Shown: positions 1-11,854 of the stretch, piece after piece
Layout: every line of letters begins with the position of its first letter
How positions within the stretch are numbered: position 1 is the stretch's first letter
DNA from: Nepenthes gracilis
Taxonomy: Eukaryota > Streptophyta > Magnoliopsida > Caryophyllales > Nepenthaceae
Reading direction: 5' to 3'
Length of the DNA: 64,000 bases
NCBI GenBank assembly: GCA_033239525.1
Contig: BSYO01000006.1
Coordinates: 16,268,175 to 16,332,174 of the forward strand
Program-made: the position numbers and the translations under genes
Notes under the pieces: generated by a model
What the model was told of the DNA's origin: nothing
The model's database searches: none
Seen by the model: only the letters and a program-made list of their open reading frames with translations

Positions 1-170
1 AGGATATATTAGTAAACGAGCCTCACCAATTCTCTGACCTCTTATTTTTAGTTGTGTTGCTAGGGTCCAGGTTCAAAGAAATTAGAGTCGGATCGGCTCC
101 AGTTTGACTCAATACAGAAGATCGACCAACTCCTAAACCCATATAACAACTCAGATCTAGGGACATGTCA
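1..170 (+). repeat. 3' end of a Tat-type LTR (outermost element Tat-0, cut by the window edge)
   Basis: The stretch aligns by eye with the end of the Tat-1 LTR (about 16258-16423). Both have an AAACGAG[T/C]CTC block near the start of the overlap and an ACTCAGAT[C/T]TAGG block just before the end. It finishes in CA at 170 and is followed directly by a primer-binding site. It is therefore the U5 side of a 5' LTR whose start lies left of the window. The element appears to be interrupted at 239 by El-1 and to resume at 12053. Confidence 0.62.
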
Positions 171-238
171 TTGATGCCGTCTATGGGAACGACTAAAAAG
201 TCTTCCTCCTCAACTACAAGAACAAACATGATCAGTAT
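171..238 (+). other. Primer-binding site and leader of Tat-0
   Basis: TTGATGCCGTCTATGGGA at 171-188 is a variant of the binding site seen in Tat-2 (TTGGTGCCGTCTGTGGG, minus strand 29507-29491) and Tat-4 (TTGGCGCTATCTGTGGGA at 53199-53216). It sits directly after the LTR end. The leader runs to 238, where El-1 inserted. An ATG at 229 falls just before the insertion and could be the old gag start, but the reading frame cannot be followed with confidence across the insertion. Confidence 0.6.
234..238. repeat. Left target-site duplication of El-1 (AGTAT)
   Basis: AGTAT stands directly before the TG of the left LTR. The same five bases stand directly after the CA of the right LTR at 12048-12052. 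A match at both exact LTR edges confirms that 239-12047 entered as one unit, despite the large insertion inside its right LTR. Confidence 0.85.
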
Positions 239-2822
239 TGTAAGGTATCGATTCCCAAAATATGGTTAAAATGAATGGTGAGATTTTGGATTTCAAAATA
301 TAGTAAATGGGAGGTAACTAAATTAAAATAAGTGAATCGAGGTCAAAGGATATGGGAAGGATCGAATTGAAAAGTCCAAAGATTCGAAATTGGCAAAATT
401 GGAAATCTAACTTGTAAACTGTGAAATGTTAATCCGTGAATACGATTTCAAACTTTAAATAATGATAATCTTGACCTATTAAGCTAATAGAATCAAAATT
501 AGAGTCCAAGGATGTGAAATATTGGGTTAGAAAGGTCAAAACGGGTCCCAAACAGCAAAAATGCGAAACTGGCTTGCTGTAACTTGACGAAGGCCTGACT
601 TGCGCCCGCCGTAGGCTCAAGCGCCGGGCGAGCATCAATTCCAGGGCAAGCGCACCTACTGCACGCCGCGGACCGCGCTTCAGCGCAAGTTCGCATACCA
701 GCCACTTGCGGCTTTCTTTTAAAACGCTGGGACAGGTTTTGGCAGGGGGAAGAGCACTGTTCAAGTAGAGAGAGAGGGGAGGGGAGGAGAGAGAAATGAC
801 CAAACAAAGGCCCTCGGAATGGATTCCGATTTCGATCTAGTTTGAGAAATCGAAGAGTAGGTCGAGAAAAGTGCATCCTTACCCCTTTTTTTTCATTTTT
901 CTTGATTTTTGTTTGATTTCCTTCAAGTATTTTTATCCCAATACCCGACCCATACATGTATATGTGTTTCCCATTACTAGATTATGTATAAATATAGATT
1001 TCATGTCCAAATTTGTAGAAATTACCAAATTATGTGGATTTTCGTTCATGAAACCCTAACCCCACATTCGGACGATTACAGAGTCCGATTTTTAAAACTT
1101 TTATATAAATTAAGACTAGAATATCATTACCCATATCCTAATATAATTTATTTATCGTTTGATGCCGGGATTTCCTTTTGATTGGCTTGGTTTGGCATCA
1201 CCAAACCCTAACCCACGCCCAATTCGGGATTTCACTCTTTCCCTATGTATTATGCTAAATTGACCATAAAATATGAATCACTAAGTTCTACTTATGCATA
1301 TATATTGGCCGGACATCCGATTTCACAAGTTTCGGCCGGACGTCCAGATGCTCTAAATGGCCATTGTTACTGTTCACACAAAAAATAATGGAAAATTTTC
1401 CTGCTTCCACCCCATTTAATTATTATGAAATTTATATCTAATTATTTATGTCTAATTGTAAGCCCCAAAAATATGTGTTTATGCACCGTTTGCAAGAAAT
1501 GTATTCCGGAGGACCCCAAAGTGATATTTGCCCATCGGTGGTAAGGAATTCCAACCTCTCCCATGAATTTTAATATCCATGTATATAAATTGAATCGTCA
1601 AAGACTTAAACCCAAAGAAATATAATAATTGTACACATAATTAGAGGAAAATTCACAATGTGTGTCTGATTGAATTGATCTCTCGGGTGGAGATAATGTT
1701 AATGAAATGTGGTGGATCCTCCCTCAAAGAATAAGTAATCATGAAACTAGGACCATAGACTTATATTCATTGGGTAGTACTCTCTGGCTTGCCACTTACA
1801 TCACGGTGGAAACCCAAGGATCACTTTGGCAGCATATCCTAGCCGCTTATAAGAACGGACGATATCCGTGGCACACCTTAGGATACTACTGAGGAAGGAA
1901 GATGACTGCCAATGGACTGCGGGAGGTTAGGATAGCGTTATAACCGGATGATAAGCATACCGCTATGTCACGTGGTGTTTGGGCTTTCATAGGCGACCTT
2001 ATTGGACGTCGAGTACGTCGTTTGGCCTTAGATCATTTAGGGTATCATGTTCCTTCATTGTCATCCCGCACCTTTGGTTAGTAAGGCTCACTGATATTGA
2101 TCTGTAAAGATTAATGAAATAATAAGTGGTTAAAAATCACGCCTAATAACATCGTGCATCCTCATATGCCTCAATCCTCCCACATCCCATTTTATTCGCA
2201 AATATATGCTTTCCCCCATCCCATTATCGTTTCATTTGTTTATATATTGTTGTGTATGATACACTTATTAGGCTATTAGTTCACATTTACTTCTCCTTGT
2301 CTCCAACTTAGCACAGGTTTGATATACCCAACGGGATGGAGTAGAGGTTAGAAGTGAACTAAACTTGGATTTAGAAGACCATGTTGAAGACTTAGATTTT
2401 GTAGCTTAATTTATGTCTAGAAAAATTATATATATATATATATATATTTATATTTCTTTTGGAAAGATTGATGTATATTGTACAAAATGACTGATAATTA
2501 GATAGCTTAGTTTTTACTGTGTTTGGGTTTATTTATACTTCTGTAGGTTATATATGGATTTGTAACAGGTACCTAGTGGCATCTCTCTTAGGCCAACGTT
2601 ATATTTAAATATGCAGTATTAGAGCCACGGCTTATATGTGGCTATTGGATCCTATGAGGAGTTATGATTTTGTATGTTGTTGTTGTTGTTGATGTCAAAT
2701 GATGGGATTATTGGATGTATATTGTTTTGAATAGGATATTTTATCGATTTTATATTTGGCGAATGTCCGTATTACAGATGAAACTCTACTGGATTTTTGA
2801 CAGAAAAATACGGTTTGTCGCA
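239..2822 (+). repeat. 5' LTR of El-1 (2584 bp)
   Basis: It starts TGTAAGG and ends CGCA. Its first 1.66 kb matches 5834-7499, and its last 0.2 kb matches 11855-12047. The segment at about 1902-2612 has no counterpart in the right LTR. Between them it holds no gene. An (AT)n microsatellite lies at about 2427-2447 and a TGT-rich run at about 2676-2692. Short open frames inside it are incidental; several recur in the other LTR only because the DNA is duplicated. Confidence 0.85.
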
Positions 2823-2823
2823 A

Positions 2824-2835
2824 TTGGTATCAGAG
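2824..2835 (+). other. Primer-binding site of El-1 (initiator tRNA-Met type)
   Basis: ATTGGTATCAGAG follows the LTR end at 2822. TGGTATCAGAG is the well-known complement of the 3' end of plant initiator tRNA-Met, used to prime minus-strand synthesis in many plant LTR elements. Its position within a few bases of the LTR end confirms the LTR boundary and the plus orientation. Confidence 0.8.
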
Positions 2836-5833
2836 AAAAGAAATGCCTTATACTTGATTTGAATCATATGCGAAAGTTTAGGATAGATTAAGATTGATCA
2901 AATAAATGGATGTAGGCATAGGACAATTAAGTTAGATTGGGTAGTTCTAGTTATCCTAGTTGGCTAGTTTAGGCCTAAACTAAGTTAGAGTTAGATAATA
3001 AGTTTGGCTGTCTAGCTTATAAGGTCCTAGTTAGTATTAGAAGCACGACCTAACCTGTGTTACGTTACCTTCAGATAGGATATGAGCAACCGCTATGGCT
3101 CCTAGACGAGGATTTACTCGCAGTAGTTGCTTACTGTGTGGTTAAGAGGAGCTGTAGGAAGGCACCTTGAGGCTTAAATTTAATGGTGTCAATTGGGTGC
3201 TTGAATTGATCAGTATTAATTCGAGGCCTAGGTTAATTAATCTCGGTTTGAGGTTTAGGTTTGATCGGCTCGAGGTCAGTATAACTTACAGTCAATTCGG
3301 GTATAGCGAATCTAAGGATGTCGATTTATAATTGATTTGGAGACGCTTAAGCGTTTAAACTTTGAGGTAGCTCGAATCCTATTGGAGTTGAGATATGGAT
3401 TCTGAGACTTAAGATGACGTTGCGGTGATCCAATATTCAGAAGAAGATAAGGCGTATTACCCCATGTAAGACAGGAGGTGAAGTCAACCTCGAGCGATTG
3501 ACGTGAAAAGGACCATGGGTCTCGAGAATTAAGAGATATTGTCCAATATGTTTATGGAAGTTTTATGGATAAATGTCTTGTTTCGATGAGACTTTCGGGA
3601 GCATGTTTCAAGAGTGGTTAGTTCGACCTCTTGATTAGGGATTACCTTTATCCCATGGGTCAGACATTTAATGAGCCTAGTAGCTTAGACAGAGGCTTCG
3701 CGATGAAGACACAAAGTGTAGAAGTTTCGTCCATCGTGGCGGGAGATAGGATTTCCGAATTTTGATGTTTTGATGTATGTGGGATCCATAATCTATGTTT
3801 TATTGGTGTTTCCTATGTTTACTCGTTTATTTGAGGATTCTAGACTTGTCTTAGTTGCATCAAAGTCTGTGACCTTCCCTTGGGACTGTAGATGTTATTG
3901 ATTTGGATGAACTGATTGCCTTACGGTAATAAGGCTTGATATGATATGGATAATGATTTGGTTAGTAAGGTGCCGTGTTAGTGTGAGTTATGATGGTAGA
4001 GTACACGACACCTCGTAAGTGGGTGAAAAGGTTTGAATATGAGGTATCATATTTGAGTGGCAACAAAATTAGTATTGTTTCGACTACATATCGTTTGATC
4101 TGGATTTGTGCTAGGTCTAATTAACATATAAGACCACACTTGGGAGTCGTTTTATGGTCGCTGAAGCATTCAGGTAGAGTAAGTGCTTGAGGATATTTCT
4201 TAGAGGAAATAATTGACCAAATTATTTTCTGATTGTTAAATTGAGGTTGTTGTGAAATTGTGCAAAATTTATCACAAATTTTAAGGACCCTACATAGAAT
4301 TTATGAGGCATCGGCTGAGTATTGCCATGAGGTGCTTTGGTGCTTATGGGATGGCCTTGCTGATGGATTCTTAGAGTCAGCAGAGTGTGAGAACCCTATT
4401 TAAAAAGAAAAAAAAATCATGTCATGGATTGCAAAGGATGGTTAGCCGTGTGCCCATTTATGAAAAGAATGAACGCTTTAGAAAATGTTATGTCGAGTAT
4501 GTAGTCTCTCCAATAGCAGGAATGCGATTCCTTAGGATCTTGAGCAATAGCTGATTTAGTGAGAGATCGACGGATGCCTAGTAGATGTGTTGCTTTCTCG
4601 GGTCTAACTTAACACAGAAGGATAATCTGATAAGTATTTTTCAAAGATCACAGCGCCGTGAGGCGTTTGGCTTGAAGACGATCAGTATCCATTAAAGTGG
4701 GTCATGTGAAGGTAGCCTCCGTGGAATTAAGGATTAGATGTTGACCTTGTTCTTTGGGGTTGGCCCCTGATGGGTGTAGTAAGTTACGGTAGAGTGTGAT
4801 CCTTTTGAGGAAACTCCAGGATTTTATATCCCTTAATGTGTGTGGGTAGGTTGCTTGGGTTAAAAGGACGTAACGTCTATGACCAAAATTACCTCACCCG
4901 TAGTCTGGGGTTAGCCATTAAGATCTTCGCTTGAGGATTTATTGGTGTCGCTTATAAGGGTAGCGGCTATCTTATGCTCCCAATAGGTGGGGAGGTTGTC
5001 TCGCAAGAAGAGATAGCCGTGCAACAAGATAAGCGGGTAGATTCGTTCAAGGGTGTTAAGGGCCATGAGAAATTAAGGGTACCAATTGAATATGGTGGAA
5101 TTAGCAGACTGGGTTAACCCACTTATAGTGAAATTGGGTGATGCAATTAGGATGTATAGGTTGGCTCATTGGTATGCCAACAAGCCAATAAGTTTGGTAA
5201 GTGTTTGAATTTGAGATTTTTGGGGTAATTGCTTTGATTACGTTGCCTAGATTGATTGTAATCTAAAGATTTTAGGCTTTGCTTTAGTCGTATCGATGTC
5301 CTTAGAACTTTCCTTAGATTTACAAGCTATAAGTTAACCTAGGAGTCTGATGTGAATTAATGATATGAGTTATAAAAGGATTCTTAGTGTCTTGATAAAT
5401 GGTTAATCAGAGTAGCGTAGTAGAAGCGTGTGGGCCCTGACTCAAAAACAATTTAAAACAGATTTGAGATTCCAAGCGGATAGTCACTCTCTAGGTTTGG
5501 GAGGTATTGAGGTAGGAGCCCGTTAGTTCGCTGAGGTTATGTATTAACCGGAGAGGTAATCAAGAATTGGGTGTACCCTCGAGTTGGGTAGGTTATCATT
5601 GTGGGAGATTAGAGATTCGTCTTATGGTGAGGGTTTGATATTGACTTTAGATAAAGGCATTAGATGTTGACAATTAGAACGATTTAAATGGCTAAGGTTC
5701 TTTAAAATAATCATCTCTCCGACGAAATGATTTGGGAGTGCTCAGGTGATATCTAGGAGTCTTTTTCCCCTTATTATTAAGTTTTGAGCTTCGTTAAATT
5801 TTAAAGATGAAATTTTTATAAGTGGGGCAGAGT
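2836..5833 (+). other. Degenerate internal region of El-1
   Basis: No reading frame longer than about 60 codons exists here on either strand. An ATGGCTCCTAGACGAGG stretch at about 3093 would read as a short basic start like those of some gypsy gag proteins, but stops follow quickly. Just before the right LTR, a purine-rich run (AGTGGGGCAGAG, 5821-5832) is in the right place for a polypurine tract. At 3 kb the region is much shorter than an autonomous gypsy internal region, so this is either a non-autonomous or a heavily decayed element. Confidence 0.5.
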
Positions 5834-7499
5834 TGTAAGGTACCAATTCTTAGGATATGGTTAAAATGAATGGTAAGGTTTTGGATTCCAAAATATAGTA
5901 ATTGGGAGGTAAGTAAGTTAAAATAAGTTAATTGAAATCAAAGGATATTGGAGGAATCAAATTGAAAAGCCTAAAGATCCAAAATTGACAAAATCGAAAA
6001 CTAAAATTGTAAACCGTGAAATGTTAATCTGTGAATAAGATTTAAAATTTTAAATTATGACAATCTTGACATATTAAGCTAACATAATCAAAATTAGAGT
6101 CTAAAGATATGAAATATTGGGTTAAAAGGGTCGAAAAGAGTCCCAGACGGTAAAAACGCGAAGGGGGCTTGCTGTAAGCTTGACCCACGCCCACCGTATC
6201 CTCGAGCTCCCGACAAGCGCGGATTTAAGCACAAGCGCACCTACTGCACGCCGCATACTGCTGTCGAGCGTGAGTTTGCATACCAGTCGCGTGCGGTTTT
6301 CTTTTAAAATGTTGGGACACATTTTGGCAAGGGGAGGAGCAATGTTCGGGTAGAGAGAGGGGAGGGAGAGGAGAGAGAAATAACCAAACGAAGGCCCTCA
6401 AGACGGATTCCGGTTTCGAGCTAGTTGGAAAAATTGAAGAGCGGGTCGAGGATAGTGCATCCATACCCTTTTCTTTCATTTTTCTTGATTTTTGTTTGAT
6501 CTTCTTCAGGTGTTTTTATCCCGATATCCGACCCATACATGTATATATGTTGTCCATGGCTAGATTATGTATAAATTTGGATTTCATGTCCAAATTTGTA
6601 AAAATTACCGAATTATGTGAATTTTTGTTCGCGAAACCCTAACCCTACATCCGGACGATTTCAGACTCCTATTTTTGGGGTTTTTACATAAATTAGAACT
6701 TGAATATCATTACCAATATCCTAATATAATTTATTTATCGTTTGATGCCGAAATTTCCTTCTGATTGGCTCGGTTTGGTATCGCCAAACCCTAACCCTTG
6801 CCCAATTCAGGATTTCACTCTTTCCCTATGTATTATGTTAAATTGATTCCAAAATATGAATTACCAAATTCTATTTATGCATATATATTGGCCGGATGTC
6901 AGATCTCACAAGTTTCGACCCATTTGCGGCATCTGGATGCTCTAAATGGCCACTGTTACTTTTCACTCGAAAAATAATAAAAAATTTGCTTACTTCCACT
7001 CTATTTAATTCTTATGAAATTTATGTCTACTTGTTTATGCCTAATTATAAGCCCCGAAAATATGTGTTTGTGCACTGTTTGCAAGAAATTTATTCCGGAG
7101 GGCCCCAAAGTGATATTTGCACATCAGTGGTAAGGAATTCTAACCTCTCTCATGAATTTTGATATCCATGCATATAAATTGAATTGTCAAAGAGTTAAGT
7201 CCAAAGAAAGATAAGAATCGTACAAGTAATTAGAAGAAAATCCACAATGTGTGTATGATCGAATTGATCTCTCGGGTGGAGATAATGTAAACGAAATATG
7301 GTGGATCCTCCTCAAGGAATAAGTAATCATGAAACTAGGACCATGGACTTATATTCATTAGGTAGTATACTCTGGCTTGCCACTTACATCATGGTGAAAA
7401 CCCAAGGATTACTTTGGCCGCATATTCTTGCCACTTCTGGAAGCGGGCAATGTCTATGGCATGCCTTACGATACTACCATGGAAGGACGTGTGTAAGGT
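5834..7499 (+). repeat. 3' LTR of El-1, first part
   Basis: Starts TGTAAGGTACC and follows 239-1901 closely, with scattered substitutions and small indels throughout. Homology stops at about 7499 (GGAAGGA), where the left LTR continues with AGATGACTGCC but the right one switches to unrelated DNA. The divergence between the two copies shows El-1 is old. Confidence 0.83.
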
Positions 7500-7589
7500 G
7501 CTGATTTTCAAAATATTATAATTTCTAATAATTAAATTGGGATGAGTGGATCTGGAAAAAATGTAAGAGAAATCGGCAAGTTAAAAGAA

Positions 7590-8150
7590 GAAAATGACCG
7601 GTCAACACTGAGTTGACCGGCCAAAATGAATTTGGAAAGCAAAACGGTTCGGGCATTGTTAACCGGCCAAAGTAAGGAACATTGTCCGGTCAACACCCAT
7701 TGACCGGCTAAATGTTAAGTAATCGGCTATATTTCCAAAATCACCGGTCGGCAAAATGCTATATTGCCCAAGGGCCCAAATTCTTAGTCAAAGAGTTGAT
7801 CAGCTAAAGCACAAAATCTGTTAGCTTCCAAATGAGCAAAATGGCCGACAACCAAGAAAGCAAAATGTCCGATCAACTCTTCGTTGACAGGCCAAAAATA
7901 AATTAAGCAAAGATAAAATCGCCCGGTCAACACCCATTGACCGGCCGAGGAGAATGGCTGCTTTAGCAGCCGAAGGGAGAAAAGCAACGACGAGCCGCGT
8001 GAGCCAATGTACGAAGATGAGCCACTTTAGCAGTTGTGGACCGGCTAAAATAAATTGAGGAGATTGTCCGGTCAAAGTGTTGATCAAATAAAATGCAAAA
8101 CAGCCAGGAGGAAATTGCCCGGTCAAACAAGCGTTGACCGGCTAAAATGG
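7590..8150. repeat. Array of palindromic W-box hairpins
   Basis: Four inverted repeats of the same core are visible: CCGGTCAAC/GTTGACCGG at 7598-7606 and 7612-7620, CCGGTCAA/TTGACCGG at 7686-7693 and 7700-7707, again at 7923-7930 and 7937-7944, and again at 8119-8126 and 8134-8141. Loops are 5 to 7 bp. Degraded half-copies lie between them. TTGACC is the core of the W-box bound by plant WRKY factors. No gene is present. Confidence 0.75.
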
Positions 8151-8229
8151 AAACTGTTGCTCTATAGCCGATAAGACCGATTGCTTTAGCAGCGTGAGAA
8201 AATAGGTTGCGATTAGCAACCGTGGGATG

Positions 8230-9110
8230 TTGAACTGCTTGAAGCCGTTGGCTTATGGAAAAACTGGCCGTTTTGCATTAAAAACCAAAATGGAAAATAA
8301 TTGGTATAAATTGTGGCAGATAATTGCCGGTATACACGATTTGACTAAAATGCAAAAATTCCCGAGCATGCGCAAATTAGCCAAAATTTGTCGGTATGAA
8401 ATATTGAGGAGATAAAGGCGAGTATGTGTGATTTGCCCGATATGTGCCAAAATGCCCGAGATAGGTGTTGTGGATGGAATGGATAAAATTACAGGTATGG
8501 ATTAAATGACCAGAAATTCATTTGAGGAAATGCCGGTTTGGAGCAAAATATTGGTATGACCAGCATACATTAAAAGGAAAATGACCGACATAAATGTATG
8601 CTTAAATTACCGGTTTGTTTAAATCTAACGGAACCGACAAAATTATCGGATTGTGTGATCAGTATATTGCAAGAGAAATGACTGGAATGGATATTTTGGG
8701 GAGCATGAGTGTTTTAGGCGGTTTGGTGCAATATGAGAACGACCGGTAGGAGCTTTGAGAAGAAAATAGCGATGTGGAGTAATTTGCCAATATGAAGCAA
8801 AATGACGGAATGAAGTACAGTGGGCAAAATAGCTGGATGGCCCAATTACCCAATTGGTACAAGGATACTGGAATAATGCCTTGTAGGTAGAATAATGTAG
8901 TTGGCAAGAATACTCCACTTGCCCGGTATGGTGCGAAATGACCGGAATGATATTTTGGGCGAAATGAGGCATCTGATCTGAATAGTTGTAAGAGGCGGGG
9001 ATAAGAAAAATATCGGGATGAGTAAAAGACAAAATACCAGAATGGTTATAAATGACAGAATGGGTAAAAAAATATCGAAAGGGTCATTTGGAATGTAAAA
9101 AAATGACAGA
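8230..9110. repeat. Degenerate GCCGG/TGACCGG-rich repeat
   Basis: Short motifs of the form AAAATGCCGG or AAATGACCGG recur every 20-40 bp. Spacing is irregular, so it looks like a decayed satellite or LTR internal repeat that continues from the W-box array. Open frames on the minus strand (for example 8643-9032) are shadows of this low-complexity composition. Confidence 0.45.
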
Positions 9111-10149
9111 ATGAGTAAGAGGCATTGAAATTCATGAGAGAAGAAAATTATGGAACCTCCCGGAGAGCTCTAGAATGATCCGGAGAGCTCCAAAAAGGGG
9201 GGAGTGTGCCTAAAAATATTGGGTAAGGAAAGAAGGGATGGGGGGTGCAAGGAGCAAGAGAGAGAAAGAGTAAAAGGAGATCTAGCAATGCCTAGTGAAA
9301 GGAAGAATAGCAAGGCAAGTGTACCTAGCTCATGCTTTCTTTGATACTAGTTTTATCATTCTCCATTTATGAGATTTGTGTAAAATATTACATACTTTTT
9401 ATAATATTATAAATAAATATCATGATTTTACGTAAATATTATAAATTATTGATTTAATTGTATTGTTCATGTTTTTGATAAATAAATAAATTACAATATT
9501 TGGTAGATGTTATTACGAAATATTGAAGTCTGATAAATACTATTATCTTTAACAATGTTAAAAATTATAATAAGTATCCTAAAATTATTTGATAAATTAA
9601 TAGATAAGAAAAACAGTAACGAATAAGAAATTGAATTAGGAGATGCGAAGAACAGTGACCGATGAGAAGTAAGGAATTAAGTAAAAAGAGCAAGGCTTAT
9701 AAACATTGAGTGATGATCTGTACATGTTATATTGTGAAGTATTAGTTAATACATGATTAAAAGTTATAAGATTATGACGAACATCAAGTATGAAAAGAAT
9801 ATCTAAATGGCTTTCTGAGAAGTTAAAGTGGTCGTGAATGAATAAGAGCCAAAACTAAGAATGCAAGAACTGATATTCCAAGAACTCCAATAAAACAACC
9901 ACTGATAAATGACAATAAAGATCAAGAATACAAAAAATAAAAATTCACCATGTAAAAATAATAAGAAATTGGACCAAGAATCGTTCAGTAGGTAATTTTC
10001 TTTAGCCTGTCATGAATATTGCGGTGGAGATCGAGATACTCTGGCCACGTGTCCTAGCTGCTTAAGTAAAGCAGGTGATATTCCTGACAAGCTTTAGGAA
10101 GTTACAGTAGTAATCGAGGATAATTCTATCCATGGAGTGATACGTGGTC
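9111..10149. other. AT-rich stretch without a gene
   Basis: The stretch holds a duplicated CCGGAGAGCTC motif at about 9162-9190, then AT-rich DNA with many short A and T runs. I see no reading frame, RNA gene or element end in it. Confidence 0.5.
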
Positions 10150-10330
10150 CACCGTCCTCAAGGCATTGCATAAAGAGGAAATGATTTAATATGACCGTCA
10201 TTTTCGGGGTATTGTACAGGGAGGAAATGATATGATATAAGATCACCATCCTCGGGGCAATGTACAAAGAGGAAAAGAACCAAGATCACCGTCCTCGGGG
10301 CATTGTACAATAAGGAAAAGAACCAAGAAT
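10150..10330. repeat. Short tandem repeat, four units of 43-48 bp
   Basis: A motif of the form CACCGTCCTCGGGGCATTGTACA followed by AGGAAA recurs with cores starting at about 10160, 10206, 10254 and 10297. Units are imperfect. It precedes the Copia-type LTR and probably belongs to the internal 3' region of that element. Confidence 0.6.
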
Positions 10331-10693
10331 TATGAATATAAAAGAATGGTCCTCATGATGAGGAAGACATATGAAATGGTCCTCAGGAAGTACTTCGATT
10401 TCGGTTACTTGTTTTTCATTATTTTCACTGCTGTATATTGGTTTCTTACTTCTATTGTTATCATTTTATTATGCCTTTGTCGTACTAACCTTCCTGGACT
10501 AGGTAACTCTGTTACAATGTCGACGTAGCTGTCACCACATCGACACAGCAGTACTAGTGTAGATCTTTACATTTTTTTTGTATCTCTTATTTCTCACTAG
10601 CCGTAGATTTTTATGTACACAGGTTCTATCTCAGTGGTGTTTGAACCCGTGCTTCACTTGTATTTATTTTCTTTCTAGGTTTTGTCACGGAAT

Positions 10694-11730
10694 TGCCAAA
10701 GGGGGAGATTATTAGAGACATTTATCTAATTGGCATATTCCTGACCATATGTATTATTGTATCGATGTCGGGTTGTAGGTTGTCAAGTTACAGTCCGTTC
10801 CGTCCTCTAGTCGCTCAAGCCCGTCCGAAGCCTCCGCACCCTCTGTGCGCTTGCTACCCGCTCGAGCCCAAAAACCAGAATGTCCCCCACTCACCGTACG
10901 CTCGCTACCCGCTTGAGCCCAAAAACCAGAGTGGCCCCCACTCACTGTGCGCTTGCTACCCGCTCAAGCCCAAAATCCAGAATGATCTCCGCTCGCTGTG
11001 CGCTCGCTACCCGCTCGAGCCCAAAATCTAGAATGATCTCCGCTCGCTGTGCGCTCGCTACCCTCTTGCGTGCACGTAGGGTTTCTTTGGAAACCCTCCG
11101 TAAGCCCGCCGTGCGCTCGAGCTCAGCTCGAGCGCCGATACAACGAGCAAATTTTTAAATATAAATTTTGAGCCGTCTATAAACATTAGGCTTATGTTTT
11201 TGGAACCCTAAGGATTTTTGACAGACCAATCTCGTGCCCCACTTGAGAAGAATCTCATTCTTACTCCATTGGTCGTGATTTTTTGAGAAAACTAAAAGCT
11301 ACAATTTTGAGCCTCATGTCCTAAATAGTTTTCTCTATATTTTTCTCTTTACTGTTTAAACACCTTACATCCTTCTACCTTTGTTGGAGATGTCGGTGCG
11401 TTGAAGAAGGAGTCTCGATCGTGTTCGGCAATTCAAGTGGCTAGAGAGGGAAGATTGACGTGAAGATCGGAAGGTATCCGGTTTCATTGCCGCGGGCAAA
11501 TCCAATGAGTTCTTTGGTAGGGATCACAAGATGAGAGTAAGTCGGCTAGGTTAGCGCGTCATTACCACCCGGTCTATAAGTTGATTTTCATAGTGCATTA
11601 CTTCCCTGGCCGTTGAAGCCCCGAGGGTTTTTCTCGATTACCGTGGGTATCGAGTTTTTCCTTCGTTACCAAAAATCGTGTGTTTATCTTACTGCTTACG
11701 TTTTTGTTAATGTGCATGATTGTTGGTATA
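10694..11730 (+). repeat. Copia-type LTR fragment with polypurine tract before and PBS-like site after
   Basis: CCAAAGGGGGAGATTATTAG at 10694-10713 matches the polypurine tract and LTR start common in plant Copia elements, especially those ending 'TTTTGTCA...CAAAGGGGGAGATT'. The block ends near 11730, before ATTGGTATCT, a variant of the tRNA-Met binding site. CCCCGAGGGTTTTTC at about 11620 resembles the U5 end of Copia LTRs. The canonical TG start is mutated to TT. Having a polypurine tract on the left and a binding site on the right suggests a shared LTR in a former tandem element, or chance decay. Confidence 0.5.
10853..11107 (+). repeat. 51-bp tandem repeat, five units, inside the Copia-type LTR
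   Basis: GCTACCC starts at 10853, 10904, 10955, 11006 and 11057, an exact period of 51 bp. The unit contains GCTCGAGCCCAAAA[A/T]CCAGA and a GTGCGCTCGCT block. Because 51 is divisible by three, two frames stay open across the repeat; this is a consequence of the period and not evidence of a protein. A similar CTCGAG motif recurs 51 and 61 bp apart at 46434-46551. Confidence 0.85.
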
Positions 11731-11854
11731 ATTGGTATCTAGTCATAAATATTCTTTACGTGTATTGAATATTTATTACATACTACTTCCGCTATATTTA
11801 TCAGGGTTGAAACTTGATTGTACAATATTGGACAAATAGTCCTTTTTCACACAG

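Larger units (their letters stand above)
7500..11854. mobile_element. 4.35-kb insertion inside the 3' LTR of El-1
   Basis: The block separates the two parts of one LTR and replaces about 710 bp of it (left-LTR equivalent 1902-2612). It is a mosaic: a palindromic W-box array (7590-8150), a degenerate GCCGG-rich repeat (8230-9110), AT-rich DNA (9110-10150), short tandem repeats (10150-10330), and a Copia-type LTR with upstream polypurine tract (10694-11730). I did not find duplicated target bases at its edges, so it may have entered in more than one step, with deletion. A hydrophobic open frame at 10346-10528 is not supported as a gene. Confidence 0.6.

Noticed and set aside
7598..8141. MicroRNA precursors from the palindromes
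   Set aside because: Arms are only 8-9 bp with short loops, far too short for a plant microRNA hairpin.
10346..10528. Small hydrophobic protein
   Set aside because: The stretch is T-rich DNA just before a Copia-type LTR; hydrophobicity follows from composition, and no homologue is recognised.
10853..11107. CRISPR-like direct repeats
   Set aside because: Units are contiguous with no unique spacers, and the context is plant nuclear DNA. The same applies to the repeats at 20987, 23581 and 58941.
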